Below are positions 1 to 12,563 of a DNA stretch of 64,000 nt, in pieces (position 1 is the first letter of the stretch; every line of letters begins with the position of its first letter). The position numbers and the translations under genes are program-made. This DNA is from Rhytidiadelphus loreus (lineage: Eukaryota; Streptophyta; Bryopsida; Hypnales; Hylocomiaceae): the NCBI GenBank assembly GCA_947034895.1, contig OX344762.1, forward strand, positions 49,951,087-50,015,086, in the 5' to 3' direction. Below the pieces are notes generated by a model. It did not search any database, had not been told where the DNA came from, and saw only the letters and a list, made by a program, of their open reading frames with translations.

Positions 1-2430
1 AAAAAAAAACTAAAAATTGGCCATTTATAAAGACTTGATAGTAATCACATTTCATCAAAAAATAGAAGTTGAAACCATCTTGAATGTTCGGAATGTTCAC
101 TATAAGAAACCCACGTTTTTTTGGATGTTAGCAACAAACAAGGATGTTTTTCATAACATGAGTACAAAGATGGGATTGCAACCATAGGGGGTAGAATTGA
201 GTTGAATGTTTAAAAAAACATTTGGATGTCACAGGTGAAACAAGTTGATGTCCTATGCAACAATGATGTTTTAGATGACATTAAGAAAAACATAGTTGTA
301 TTTTGTACAACGTCTAAGAAAACACATAAATGCCACTTTGGCAAGAGCTTTTGGTTTAACTTTAGTTAAATTAGAGAAAATTACTATAGATTGAGGTAAA
401 ATCCTGAACAAATGTAAAATGTAGGGAAAGGGTAGCCATTAGACAAACTGTTTTTCTTTTTTAATTTTAAAAAAGTAAAAAAAGTAAAAAAGTAAAAATG
501 TGCCAACTGATGTGGCATTGATTGACATGGCATCCAACAAGGATGAGGTGGCATGCCACATTAGTAGACCTAGACGCCATTCAAAAATTTTAATAGTGTT
601 TTTTTAGACATCAACTTGAAAAATTACATATCCCATATAGTTTGTCATGCCTCCTATCGCCCCACTTTTATAAATAGTATGTCTTTTCATGTCTATTTAC
701 ATACAATAATTGGCTTTTAAGTCATGCGCCATAAATACCAAATATTGTGTATAATATACGGTGAATTTTGTGCAATGTATTATATATGGGCTATTTTTTT
801 ATGGTGTATGTCAAAGTTGATGTTGCAAAATGTTTGGATGTCAAAGTTGACATCTCAGAAAATGTCTCAAAAGACATCTAAATAGATGTCACCAAAAATT
901 GTATCAAAATTCTTGTTGACGTTTAAGTTGATGTTGCTCAAAACAATATTAATCTTCTCAAACAATGTGATGTCAGATGCAACGTCAACTACCACATCAT
1001 CTTTGGGCTAAGTGAAAAAAATCCCATGGGGCACTGCACATCCACATGGCGCTTACGTGGAGGTGACGTGGTTGCCACATGGCACATTTTGGCACTTTTT
1101 TTTACCATGTCTGTACAGACGTTACAACAAAAACATGGCATGTTTTTTCATATTTTCACATGTTTTTGCCGCGTCATTTCAAATGGATTTTGTTGGACAT
1201 CGACGGTGACATGCTTGACGTCAAAAAAAACATGTCACCACGTTTTTTGGCACATCCAAAAAAACATGGGTTTCTTATAGTGGTTGCGTATAACAGACTC
1301 CTATTTGCAAACATGTGGAGGACAAAAAATAATGTTTTTTTAAATTTCCTTTGGTAGGCACATGTCTATCTAGTGTAGGATTAGCCCACAAAAATTTCAT
1401 ATGTATATCATAATTTTTGGATACTCCACAATACTAAAAAACCCTAAAATGCAAAACTTTAAAATGACGAATTAGCTAAATTAAACTTTAATTATAGAAT
1501 GTTTTTCAATTTAAAAAAAATCTCATGAATTCTAAGTTAGCCATCTCCAATAAAAATTTCAAGTACATCGGCTTCAATTTCCAAAAGTTATAACTGATGG
1601 TAACTTTGTCACTCTAATTGTGATGCAAAATAGTACCTATTTTTCTTGCAATTACCTACAACTGGTTTGTTATTGCACCAAGTGATGGATGCCATTTGCT
1701 TGCTTGTATGCACTCTTGATAACAAAGTTGATTGCGCTTGCCACTTTTATGCCACTTCTTTGGGACCTAGATTAGTTCCACAATCTCTCTTGTGTTTTGT
1801 TTTTTTGGCATAGAAATGAAAGGCTATTGTTTTTTCAAAAACAAAACAAGAAAACAAGGGAGCAATGATGCTCCATTAGTATCACTATAGCAAGGATTTG
1901 AAAGACATTTTTGAATCATGGATATAGAGGGAGTTATTTTGAGAGATGAGAAGGTGATTGCAAGAAAGACCAGCCCTATTTTGCATCACAATTGAAGTGA
2001 CGGAGTTGCCATTAGTTGTAACTTTTGTAAAATGAAGCCAATGGACTTGAAATTTTTATTGAAGATGGCTAACTCAGAAAGCATGAAATTTGTTATTTTT
2101 CATAAACTTTGAAAAATAATTTTATAATTAAATGTCAATTTAGCTAATTTATCACACTTTGTGGTTTAGACCTTTAGGATTTTTTAGTACTGTAGAGTAC
2201 CCAAAAATTATGATGTTCACTTGAATTTTTTGTAGGCTATTCCCACACTAGATGAGCATGTGCCGACCAAAGAGCATTAAAAAAAAAATTCTTTGTCCTT
2301 GACATGCGCGCAAATAGGGGTCCCTTGTGCATAGCACTTTGAACATTCATGATGGTCTCAACCTCTAATTTTTGGTGAAATGTAATCACTATCAAGTCTT
2401 TACAAATGAATAGTTTTTAATCTTTTTTAT
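1..2430. mobile_element. Foldback element with long inverted arms, split by a nested CACTA element
   Basis: The right arm (about 1951-2430) is the reverse complement of the left arm, which lies in two pieces, 1-97 and 1286-1660. Recognisable paired blocks include AAAGACTTGATAG at the left against CTATCAAGTCTTT at about 2391. The pairing continues inward through ATAATTTTTGG and TTAGCTAAATT to TTGTGATGCAAAATAG near 1619, which pairs with 1972-1990. Removing the insertion at 98-1285 gives arms of about 472 and 480 bp around a loop of roughly 290 bp, which is a foldback or long-TIR element. No transposase ORF is present, so it is non-autonomous. The left end may lie before base 1, and no target duplication can be defined. 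Confidence 0.8.
98..1282. mobile_element. Non-autonomous CACTA (EnSpm-like) transposon
   Basis: It starts with CACTATAAGAAACCC at 98 and ends with GGGTTTCTTATAGTG at 1282. The inverted terminal match runs for about 30 bp through a T-run and GGATGT. The flanking triplet GTT (95-97 and 1283-1285) is the 3-bp target duplication expected of CACTA elements. The interior holds many copies of GATGTC/GACATC-type motifs near the ends, which resemble the subterminal repeats bound by CACTA transposition proteins. No coding region is supported, and small ORFs here are spurious. It inserted into the left arm of the foldback element. Confidence 0.88.
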
Positions 2431-5400
2431 TCATGATTTTCTAATTATTATTAATTTATACTTAATTTTATCTACTTTTTGTGACAAACTGACATTTTTT
2501 TCAAATAGTATTGTTTCAATACTTATAAGTAGTTAAAAATACTATTGGCCATTGATTTTTCAAATTAACAACTGAGATTGTTCCATTTTCGCAGTTTTGG
2601 CAGAATGCTACCAAAATCGTTTGGTCTTTCTTGCAATCACCTGAGACAATATACCAACGACTTAAAAAGATCTTATTATAGAGGGATACTAGCCACCATA
2701 TTGGAAATTCAATAGTAGGAGTTTGGTGGAAGTGTATAATTGAATTTTAAGATCCAACTACACAAAGGTCAAAATTGATTGGTAGATAAGTTTGGTATTC
2801 ATTGAAAATACAATAGCCAAAGCCTTGAAGTTATCTAGACTTCCGATCCCCAACATCATAGTCACTAACTCCAATCTCATGAAAACTAGTTTGGTGAACT
2901 AAATAAAATTGGAGAATTGAGCCAAATTAATATACACTAAAATCTTGTAAACAATGTTACTACTCATAACATTCTTGAATGGGAAGGGCAATGTCCTTCT
3001 ATAGTCTCACTTTAACAAGTTGTTAGTGCCCCACAATACAATACATGGGGAAGCTTACATTCAAGTTGTTCTACAGTCAAAAGAGTAATGATTCATGGAA
3101 AACAAAGGGTTGCATGCCCTTGAAGATCAAGAATTTAATGCTCTATTTAGTTTAAAAAAATTTAGTTTCCTTCTCGAGTACCAATGTGACCCTCGCATGA
3201 AGAAGCCTCTAGAAAATTAATGTATTGCTTACATTTTGACCTCTCAAAACCATTTGCATGCAATATTCAAATATCATTCTTGGACTTTATATAATCTGTT
3301 AGTAAGAAGTATACATTGAACTTAAAAAAACCCAGCCTTCACTGACTCGCAATCATGACTCTCGATGAACTTTGCTCGGAACTTATGAGTGGTCCTATTT
3401 TAATGAATTGAAATCGTTGTTCATTGGAAAAGAATAGTGACTGGCCTAGTATACTCGAGAGCCACGAGGTTGAAGAGCATTATTGGACATATTGCTGAGT
3501 CGTGTTACTCAATCAGGAACATCCTTATCTGTTCGTTTTCGATGATCGAAGGCCTTAGAATGAGGAGAACGATTGAGAGTTAGAATCCTTGTCTAACTAG
3601 CCAATCAGACAAAGCATCGATAACCTTGTCGTCACTGGACTTGGCATGCATTTATGAGATCGATCGATCGATCTCCAACTTGATCGATCTGGAGTTCCAG
3701 AATTGAAGATCGATCCAAGTCAATGGCAAGCCGTGTCCTTCATCGGAAGCGCGCCTGCTTCGGATGTTGCCGTCTGATATCTAGTTACATGCACCACATG
3801 ATTAGCAACAAGAATTCTTCATCACTTTGTGAAATTGTCGCTCGAGAGAATTGCTGGGTTTTGTTTTTTTCTTCCCACGAGCCATTGCAATGTTGGATCG
3901 CCACAGTGGCAAAAGCAAATATCCTGGATGTTAGAGCCATCCGTCTGCCTCTCTAAATTCCCACGTCTGCCCAAGTGGCCATGGCCACCCACTCTGCCCA
4001 GTCTGATCCGTCTACCAAATGTCAGTGAATTGATGCTCAGAGCTAGCCGCCTCCAGGGGCTCTAACTTTCAGTTGAAGGCAACTAGGCAAGTAAGTTAAG
4101 CAATCCACGTGATTCTCACTGCAAGGAAAGGAGCTTATTGATTGTCACCATCATCACGTACTAAGGCGTAGGGTAGCCCAAAATTGACCCGAGCCCCAGT
4201 TGCGAGCCTACTTTGTATCAAGTTTTCTACTTAATTAGTTTCACTCGCTCAGAGTGTTGGAATTGGGTTGAAAATTGGACAATTTCCTGAATTGAATGGA
4301 CACAACCATGAAGTTTATACACACTGTCTGCAAAAGATTCACTTAGTTTCTCAGAATCTTCAGTGATGCTTTTGGAGTATCACTGCAATTATAGAGCCAC
4401 ACCAACATAAAACTACCTATTACCCGAGTATATATCTTCTTCTTTTAATAAAATGAGTTGACCAAAATATACGTGGAATATTCTTTTGATCTGCCATTCT
4501 TATTTACGGAGTAGAAAAAAAATCGTGAATCCACTAAGTCTAAATATGTTCAGCAACTAAAAGGAACAACAGTGGGCTCTACAAATTGGAGCATGCATGC
4601 TCACACAACTGTTCTACGTGTACTTCCTATGTGTTCATAAAATAGGCGGTGTGAATCTATGCCTAATTTGATGTCAAAGCCATTTACACCAACCCACAAT
4701 AACAGAACATGAAGAATTGGTAGAAAAGTTCAATCATCAACTATGTGGCTTGATTTTCCATCGTGTAGTCTAAGGTACCTGTCTGGCTCAAGGCTTCGTC
4801 TGATTGGGAGATTCTTGTGCATCCTAGTGACCTTTTAACTTACTCAGGCATCGTTAGAGGATTCTAATATTTACAAATCCACCTACTTATAATTTCTCAT
4901 ATAATATTTATACCATCATATACAACACTAAATGCACTGTAAAATAGGTAAGCTTCTTCTTAAAAGCTGGAATTATGTGGCAGAAAAGATCTGGTTTCGG
5001 TATACAGGAAACAAAATCAGCTGCGTTTCCAAGTGTAGAAACACATGGGTTCGTCAGAACTATGTCTCCAAGAAGGTGAGCTTACACGCAACCGGAACCA
5101 CGGCACTTACGCCCCGGCCATGCAGAACTGCATCCATTCATCTTCACCTGAGTAGCCAGTGGCATTGGGATTGGTGACTGTTTATAGGCCGCCCTAACTA
5201 ACTAAGCTGGCAGAGCGCAATCTTCAACCCTGCAAGACCTAAAATCACACAAATAAGCAATTCAACATGGTTTCCATAGTTATATTGAATTTTTTTGTGA
5301 GGTCTTGTTGGTAGTCAAAATGAGATTCTTGATTCTATTAGAATGCATTTTTTGGACACCATATGAATAAACTGCAAATTTTTGAAGTGGTGATAACAGG

Positions 5401-8400
5401 TGTTTCTTAAACTGACTGTAGACTCCAATAAAATAGTGGGAGTACATTTTAGGCAAGAATGTGAAGTGGTCAATTTTAAGAAGCAAAAAAACACCCTAAA
5501 AGAGACACATTTCATCTAAAAAATGGCCTTGAATGAACACTTCCAAGACTCAAAAAACACTACAAGTTTTGAGAAGCAACCAATGAGAGGTGAGGAGTTT
5601 TTTGAAGCAACCAATGAAAGTTGAGACCTTTTGTGCTTCAAGGGTGTCCGTTTTCTTTACCCTTAACTACCTAACCGACTATATATAGTCAATCTAACAT
5701 TTTGGGCTCATTTTGGTGTGGGCCTAAAATTTCTTTGACCATTAATTTTTTTTAATATGTAGTATTGAAGGTTAACTATTGAAAACTTCTATTTTTCATT
5801 GAAAAGAGTAAATATTTGATTTTTGAGAGGTCCTCAAAGGCATATGTGGTTCATCAATGGAAGAGTAAAACTTGTCAATTTCACTTGATTTGAGACCTAA
5901 AAGATTTTACTTATCCATTTGCTTTGAAAATGGTCCCAATGGAAAGAATAAATTGTTTTCATGATTTTCACCATTGAAAATTTAAACATGCAAGTGTCAA
6001 TTTGGAGTTATTTGTAATTTCTACTTATAAAAAAAAATTGCATTTCAACAATAGTAGGCACACTAATAAGTAAGATTTTTAAACATCTATACGATTAGAT
6101 TTTTTTCAAATCAACTTGCTTTATTGGAGATATCTATAAGTTCATGCTCTTTTTTAATAGGAAAAATGCACTTGGAAAAGGCTTAGGCCATCACTTAGGG
6201 ATTAAGTATAAGCTACCCTACATTTTTAACTTTGAAAATTTGAAAAATATTATTAGAATGTTGAAAAATCATGGAATAACTTGGATTGCATTTCTCTTGA
6301 GTTTACTAACAATCTCACCAAATTTTTTGGGTCATTGGATCTTTGAGGGATCTTTGGATGTTGCAGTCTAAATTGTAACATGTTTGCCAAAATGTACAAT
6401 TTCCATACATGAGAGCTTGAGGTCAATTTTAGATACACTTTTTCAACACTTTGATGGTTCATAGTTTATTCATACAAAGTCTAAGAAAATCCATTTCAAA
6501 AGAGCCTAGAATCCCCTTCAACTATCAACAAGGTTGAACAAAAGCATTTACAATTCAATAATAGGAACCACACTCAAAAACTTATTCAAACACATTATTT
6601 TATGAGTTGTTAATTTGTTATCATATTTGTAAGCAAGTTTTATCAATGCCACCTTCAAGACATTTTCATAACTTCAAAAAAATTGCAATTTTCCACAAAC
6701 ACACAGTTCAGATGAGAACATAAAACAAAGTTGCATAAAAATGCAATGTACAACAAAAATGTTAATTGTTTTCTTTATTAAGCAATTATGCATTTTTGAC
6801 CCTATTATACAAATACAAGCCCCCCACACACTTTGCCACTTAGTTTCATATATAATATCTCTTTTTGAGAGGATAGTGAGTGAATTCACTCTCACTTAAT
6901 AAGCAAATGAATTATGTAATATGAAATTTTCAATACCCCCAATATGTGTGTTCATTCTAAACATGTTAGATTACAATCAATATGGAATTAACAACCATAT
7001 CTTGCATTGTGTACTTGTACATATATCCGTATATCACACCATATCAGTAGTTTGTACAACACCTATATACTCATATTTATCTATGTGTACTTGTACGTAT
7101 TCCGTATATTTTTGGTTTCAGGGGGAGGGTGGGTGAATTAAGTGTTTTATTTACTTATTTATTTATTATTTGCAGGGGTGGTTAATTATTTGGTTTCAGG
7201 GGGTAGTAAGTTACTGTCGCCAAGTCATTCCGCATTCACTTGAATGAAATTATATCCGATTCACTCAAGCTAGTTTTACTCAAGAGGAGCTCTGGATTTA
7301 TGAGCCACAGACATGGGTTCCAATTATGAGTTTCTCGTCATGACCACAGGCCCATTTGAACCAAATGACTTCAAGGAGATAATTAGGATACTTTTTGGAT
7401 TGTTTGTAACTATAAAGTGATTCAAAACCAGCATGCAAAGACATTGGTGAAAAAAAATATCATTCAATTGACTGATTGTGTCTGCACAATGGCTTTGAAA
7501 TGTAAAAAAAAAGCAAGAAAAATTGTAAAAAACATATATGAGGTTCAACTAAAATGCTTCTCCAATCACTCATAACTTCTTTGATTAATATGAAATTTTA
7601 GCCACACAAACTAGACTAGTATGCGCAGCTTTTCCAATTTTTTTTTGTTGGAAATGGACTAATAGTATGAAGAAGAAACAAGTAGCCAAAGTTCACTATA
7701 ATCCAAAAATATTGGGATTTTGAACTTTCAATTGCTCTCAAAACAACTTGGATTGACATGAATTTTTTTACCACAATAACTAGACTGCAAGGGGAACATA
7801 ATCGAACAATTTTTTTTATATTGAAAATGAACACTGGATGAAGGAGATACAAGCCCTTGAAGTTGAAGCCATCAAATGCAGTTTGGTGAACTCAAATTGA
7901 ACCTATGAACTTTAATTGACTTACAAAAAATCATTAGATCTTGGACTAATCTGAAATTTTTACTATACAAACTACAAGAGAGAGCACAAATTGAATTCGA
8001 ACATTGGATGTAAAAGTTACAACACTTTGAATTGGACTTGAAACTATGTGAAGACACTTTTGGTCCCTTGGGGTGTTTAGGGGTTATAATAATCTTTAAA
8101 AAAATTTGAGTTCAACTAATGAAATGAAGTTAATCAACTCTACTTTCTACTCCAATTTGAAATATTGACAAATTCCTTGAATATTTCATTGCAATTTAAA
8201 CTTTGTCCCTATGACCACTCTCTATTGCTTTCAAACTACAAAATGAAAATTTGGTATATATCAAGATGTCTAGCATTGTAATATGGTATACACCTCGAAT
8301 GAAAATTTTAACTTGTATCTAGCATATTTGATATGAGTTTTCTTCACTATTTCTTTAAAAATTCCAGATAACTTCAAATTGTCAAAAAATACTTTGAAAT

Positions 8401-9369
8401 TATTTTGACTCATAGAAGACATGTGATTTCAAATACAGAATTTCATAGTTAAAAAAAAAATGGGAGCACACAGATCGGAGGATTTGAAGTTCTACTAAGT
8501 GATCATACTAGGCAGTCCTTTTCAGGGTTAACAAGAATCCTTAGAAATCCACCACGTCAGTCAAGAAATGCAAAGGCTGAGAGGCATTAGTATTCAAAGA
8601 TTAATGGGACAGAGTGCTTTAGGATTTCACTATTCCTGGGGTAGCATGCATCATTCAATTCTAATTGTCAATGCTGCTTCGTTGCTCCCTTAAGCTTGAA
8701 ACTAATCATTCTGGATTCCTGGTGAGTGGTGGCAATGCATGATTCAGAGCAGAAAGAATCATGTGCTGACTTGATCATGTGCATGGCAATGATATTCCCT
8801 CCAGACCCTCCAGACTGCAGAAGCCATGACAGTCCGACAACTTCGTAGGAGTCAAGCAGAAGCGTCCCTGGCATCAAGAAAAGCAGCTACAAGCCATTCA
8901 AGATCCCTCCCATGTTAGGCAAGTGCTGGATCATCATTCAAGGGGTGTGTGCACACACACCTTTGAGCACTCATTCCTAAGTGAAGTTGTAAGAAGCCTC
9001 TGTTCTCGTTCCGACAACCGGAAGCTCACCTTTGTACGCCATGAAGATGTGACGGCGTAACGCGTCCACTGAAGCAGCCAAAACTCTGGATTAACTCCTG
9101 CACCCATGGCTACCATTGACAGAAAAGAAAACCTCAGTGCAGAGAGACGTAACAATTTCAAGAGACACCGACGTAGAATTGGACGTCAACTGCCAGCCAG
9201 GGACGATACTTCACAACTCTCATAATTTACAGAGGATGCTTCTGCATCAGATTATTCCAGTCTCCTGATCGTAACAGGAATGCTTTCACGAACATGTACT
9301 TCAACCACATCGTTGGATGGCGATACACCCATCTTCCAGCATTCTGACCTTGGCAAGACATTGACCGAT
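2431..9369. other. AT-rich gene-free region
   Basis: No ORF in this stretch has a recognisable domain or coding-like composition. It contains a GATC-rich palindromic patch near 3655-3695, a near-duplicated phrase at about 7111-7206 (TGGTTTCAGGGGG twice), a short local duplication (AAGCAACCAATGA) at 5574 and 5604, and a dispersed repeat described separately at 5228. The part from about 8500 onward is less AT-rich and may include 3' flanking sequence of the MAKR-like gene. Confidence 0.6.
5228..5460 (+). repeat. Dispersed repeat, copy 1 (partner at 18225-18450)
   Basis: About 230 bp match 18225-18450 in the same orientation at moderate divergence. Shared blocks include AGAATGCATTTTTTGGACAC, ATATGAATAAACT and TTTTGTG(A/G)GG/TTTCTTGTTGG. 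No ends or target duplication can be defined, so the element class is unknown. Confidence 0.65.
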
Positions 9370-9376
9370 TTTTATT
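9370..9376 (-). terminator. Candidate polyadenylation signal of the MAKR-like gene
   Basis: TTTATT on the plus strand reads AATAAA on the minus strand, about 225 bp after the stop codon of the minus-strand gene. Position and strand fit a plant poly(A) signal. Plant signals are loose, so this is only a candidate. Confidence 0.3.
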
Positions 9377-9597
9377 TTTTGTCGATCCACTTACTAACTC
9401 GTTAAAGATATAAACACAAGCACCACCACCTAAAGAGCAGTATACTACCGGAGGTTCCCTGGTGCTTGCGCAAGGGCTATCGCTTAGCATCTAAACCACC
9501 AAAAGTCATGCAAATTGGTGTGCCAAAAATCTGGAGGGACGATCCCCGAGCAAAAACAGCCCCAGCAAAAGATAGTAGCCGAAATTTATGGCCTAAT

Positions 9598-11424
9598 CTA
9601 GCTTGGAGAGCAGTGCCGATGGTTGTTGCCAGCCGGATGGCCAGCCGGCGAGAGAAGACCCGAGTGTGACTGCTTGCAATGGGCGATGGCGCCCTGCACT
9701 GCGCTGTGAAGCTCACTCATGCTACTGGCGCTGCTACTGCTCATTCGGGGGCTGATGGTGTTCGGGACCTTGGGGCTGCTCTTCACTTTGGGGCTCAGGC
9801 TCAACAACCGGGGACTTGAGCTTTTCAAAAGACGAGGGCTGCTGGACACCAAACTTCCATTATGAGAGAGGAAGGAGTTGCTCTTCTTGGCGCTGCTTGG
9901 CCCGGCAGGCGGCATGTGGGCCCTCGAACCCGGCATGTTGATGCTACTGGAGGGTTGAAAAACAGCCCCAGGATTTGAACGGGGACGAAGCGGCGGTGTT
10001 TTCAAAATGGCGGGCATTGATTTCGGCCGCGTATGGACATACTCCTGGCGAAGATTTGGTTGTTGATGAGGAAACGAGCCACCTCGCACTACTACTCCAT
10101 CTGGTTTAGGGCTCGATTTGCCATACGGCGGTGTCAACATCCTCATGTATTTCAGCCACCGTTCACGGATTTTCAGCATGCCGCTATGGTCCCGCTCTCT
10201 GTCACTTGACACAACGGAGTGAACGTCGGAAGAGTCGGACGGAAAAGTCGGCTTCAGTTTCAGTCCATGCGGAGATTTCGCTTCGACCGTTTTCGACCCC
10301 GGCGGCTGATGAACCGGAAGGGCGAGAAATGATCTGCGCTTGTTAGGGAGGTTCTTTTCGTCACAAGTGGGAGGGTTGAATAACCGCGACACAGCCCGCG
10401 GTTTGGCCACGTCTTCCCCTGCGTTGGAAGACATGTCGGCGAGCTTTGAGATGGGTCGAGTCGTGGTGCGGTGATCTTGCTCAGTTCGTGCTTCGGCGCG
10501 AGGTGACTTCGGTGGTTTCTTGGCGCCGACGATCCCCATCCACTTGAGAGGCGATCGCAGCCAAGAAACATTGGGCGCGGTCTTGTCATACTCCGCATTT
10601 GTGGCGCTCAGCACCGACCTTCGATCATTGGGACATGGAATGGTTTTGAGGGCGACGTTGGATTTCAAAGTCGGGGTTGCGGCGTTGCTGCTGCGATGTT
10701 CATAAGCTTCAAATGTGCGGTCAAATGTCGTATCAGTGCTCACCGAGCTTGCATCATTGGAGCTCCCGTTGGAGTCGCGGCTGGTACTGCTGTCCCCTGT
10801 GTCCCTATCTGTAGGTTCACATATGGAGGTTTGAGAGCGGAAGCTTGAGCTACGGGAATCCATGGAGGTCTCCACCGGTGGGACATCGGTGGAGTTCACG
10901 CAAAACTTGGAATACTTGGGCTGGTACATGCGGGAGAGACTACCAGGTGACAATTGGCTGAACGGCTCCGGCACAGTCCGTTGAGAGACTACAAACGTGG
11001 GAACTCTCTTGCTCGCCTCGTCAAGCTCCACCTGCTTCCTGTAAACCGGGTGTTCTTTGAAGTCTCCTCGCTGGGCGTTGAAGGTGCGGTCCTGTGCCAA
11101 CGGCGAGGAGCCTTGAAAGACGTCATCGTCAGGATGCGATAAGCTGGCTAACATGGGCGACACTGGAGCGGACTTGAACTGGAACTCGAACTCCGTATTA
11201 GGGGGTTTCTGCAACGCCATTCTCACCATGTTTTCCCAATGCAATTTCACATCAGTGTCGTACTGCATATCTCTCTCGTTGTAGTCACCACGCCCGACTT
11301 CAAGAGGTGGAGGGCGTTTAAAGGAGAAAGCACTCGCGCTCGTTTCCCGGTTCTCGAACACATCGTCCCTTCTTGATGTGATAAATGTCCTGTACTCGTT
11401 CTTGCTCCAACTATCCATAGCCAT
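9598..11424 (-). CDS. BKI1/MAKR-like membrane-associated kinase regulator
   Basis: A 608-residue protein in one exon. The start is the ATG at 11424 (context GCAATGG). An in-frame TGA lies at 11458-11460, and the earlier non-ATG codons are not preferred. Family hallmarks appear in order: an acidic/aromatic FEFQF block at residues 79-83, followed by DDDVFQGSSPL at 99-109, which matches the FEF...DE(I/L)F.G.LLP signature; a basic patch NKRRSF at 361-366; KIRERWLKYMRML at 418-430; a Ser/Pro/Lys-rich tail; and the C-terminal ELHSAVQGAIAHCKQS at 571-586, the conserved receptor-kinase-binding helix of BKI1/MAKR proteins. BKI1 binds the kinase domain of BRI1 at the plasma membrane and leaves on phosphorylation. 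Known flowering-plant members are shorter (about 300-400 residues), so this one has long disordered Ser/Pro-rich inserts. The receptor partner cannot be inferred. It is the only likely host gene in the window. Confidence 0.85.
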   Translation of the reverse strand: MAMDSWSKNEYRTFITSRRDDVFENRETSASAFSFKRPPPLEVGRGDYNERDMQYDTDVKLHWENMVRMALQKPPNTEFEFQFKSAPVSPMLASLSHPDDDVFQGSSPLAQDRTFNAQRGDFKEHPVYRKQVELDEASKRVPTFVVSQRTVPEPFSQLSPGSLSRMYQPKYSKFCVNSTDVPPVETSMDSRSSSFRSQTSICEPTDRDTGDSSTSRDSNGSSNDASSVSTDTTFDRTFEAYEHRSSNAATPTLKSNVALKTIPCPNDRRSVLSATNAEYDKTAPNVSWLRSPLKWMGIVGAKKPPKSPRAEARTEQDHRTTTRPISKLADMSSNAGEDVAKPRAVSRLFNPPTCDEKNLPNKRRSFLALPVHQPPGSKTVEAKSPHGLKLKPTFPSDSSDVHSVVSSDRERDHSGMLKIRERWLKYMRMLTPPYGKSSPKPDGVVVRGGSFPHQQPNLRQEYVHTRPKSMPAILKTPPLRPRSNPGAVFQPSSSINMPGSRAHMPPAGPSSAKKSNSFLSHNGSLVSSSPRLLKSSSPRLLSLSPKVKSSPKVPNTISPRMSSSSASSMSELHSAVQGAIAHCKQSHSGLLSPAGHPAGNNHRHCSPS

Positions 11425-12563
11425 TGCGAAACAGTTTCGGTAAGGTTTCGGCAATTCTCAGTGTGTAAAGAGACGTCAGAAAGGATTAGAAAACCATTCT
11501 AATTAAGGGCATGCTTTGCCAAAACGCTAGACTCCATGTAAAGAACTGAGGACCAAGCCCACGGTAAAACCACTCTTGCGCCTCTCGCTTGATCATCCTG
11601 AAGCACGAACATTGCACCTTGCCTTCTGCAAATTTGAAGAAAGGATGAGTATGTGCAGAAGAACTTTGTTTTCTCCTGCAGGCGAAACAACCCTTTCAGT
11701 ATACATCAACAATGTCCATCAACATCGAGCTTTAGAACGATTGCAACAACACTAAAGATTGTAAAGAAAAGGTGAAACGCTTCAACAGCTACGATTTGGA
11801 GAGGAGTAGGCATTAACAAATCTCGTGAACACCTACTTTTCACTACAAAAGAGGATCTACTCTAGGAATGCAGCAGAAACATATTACAGTAGGTATTTCC
11901 GGTCTACATACACATAAAATCACCAAGAAACGAGGTGAATTTGACATACACGGCGACTGCAGTCGTCCCTGCTCTAATGACCACAGAAACTTCACAACTC
12001 TCTAACAGTTATGGAAGGTGGTCACGGCAAAGTAGACAAGAAACTTTCGCCGACGAGACGTAAATAATTGCACCTGACGCGTTTCGTAAGACGAGAATCT
12101 CACTCAGTCAAGTGTAATCACATTTTCAATCCACTTAAGTACTAGAAGATTCAGAGCTACAGCCACATAGCCGAATTCGGGCCTCTAGAGAAAACAAATT
12201 CCAGCTTGTCTCAGGATCACGCAATTGCATAATCGACATTACTGCGTGCACAGGCATCTCAAACATGAAATGAACACAGTTCTAACCTACAAATTAGGAT
12301 TGCTACATGTAGCGACTATTACTCCCCAGAACTAAAATAACCACGACAGAGACTCGTACATCAGTCCCTAAAAATCCAGATTCCAGAAACTTACGAACAG
12401 CAAATCACATTTTGACAAGCTCGTCAAGCTAATGGCCTGCCATAGCTTCCTAGCTTGCCAACGAACGGGGTAGTGAGCTGCTAGTGAGCCAGGGCTGTCG
12501 ACAGTTATTTCGCAACGTCCTCACATCGAATCAAAAGCGCTAAGCTGACGTACTAACGCCTTA
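11425..12563. other. 5' flank of the MAKR-like gene
   Basis: This stretch is less AT-rich than the surrounding DNA and lies upstream of the minus-strand gene. It probably holds the 5' UTR and promoter. No coding exon, splice pair or TATA box stands out enough to annotate. Confidence 0.4.

Noticed and set aside
10260..10598. 112-residue minus-strand ORF within the MAKR-like gene
   Set aside because: A shifted frame inside a well-supported coding sequence.
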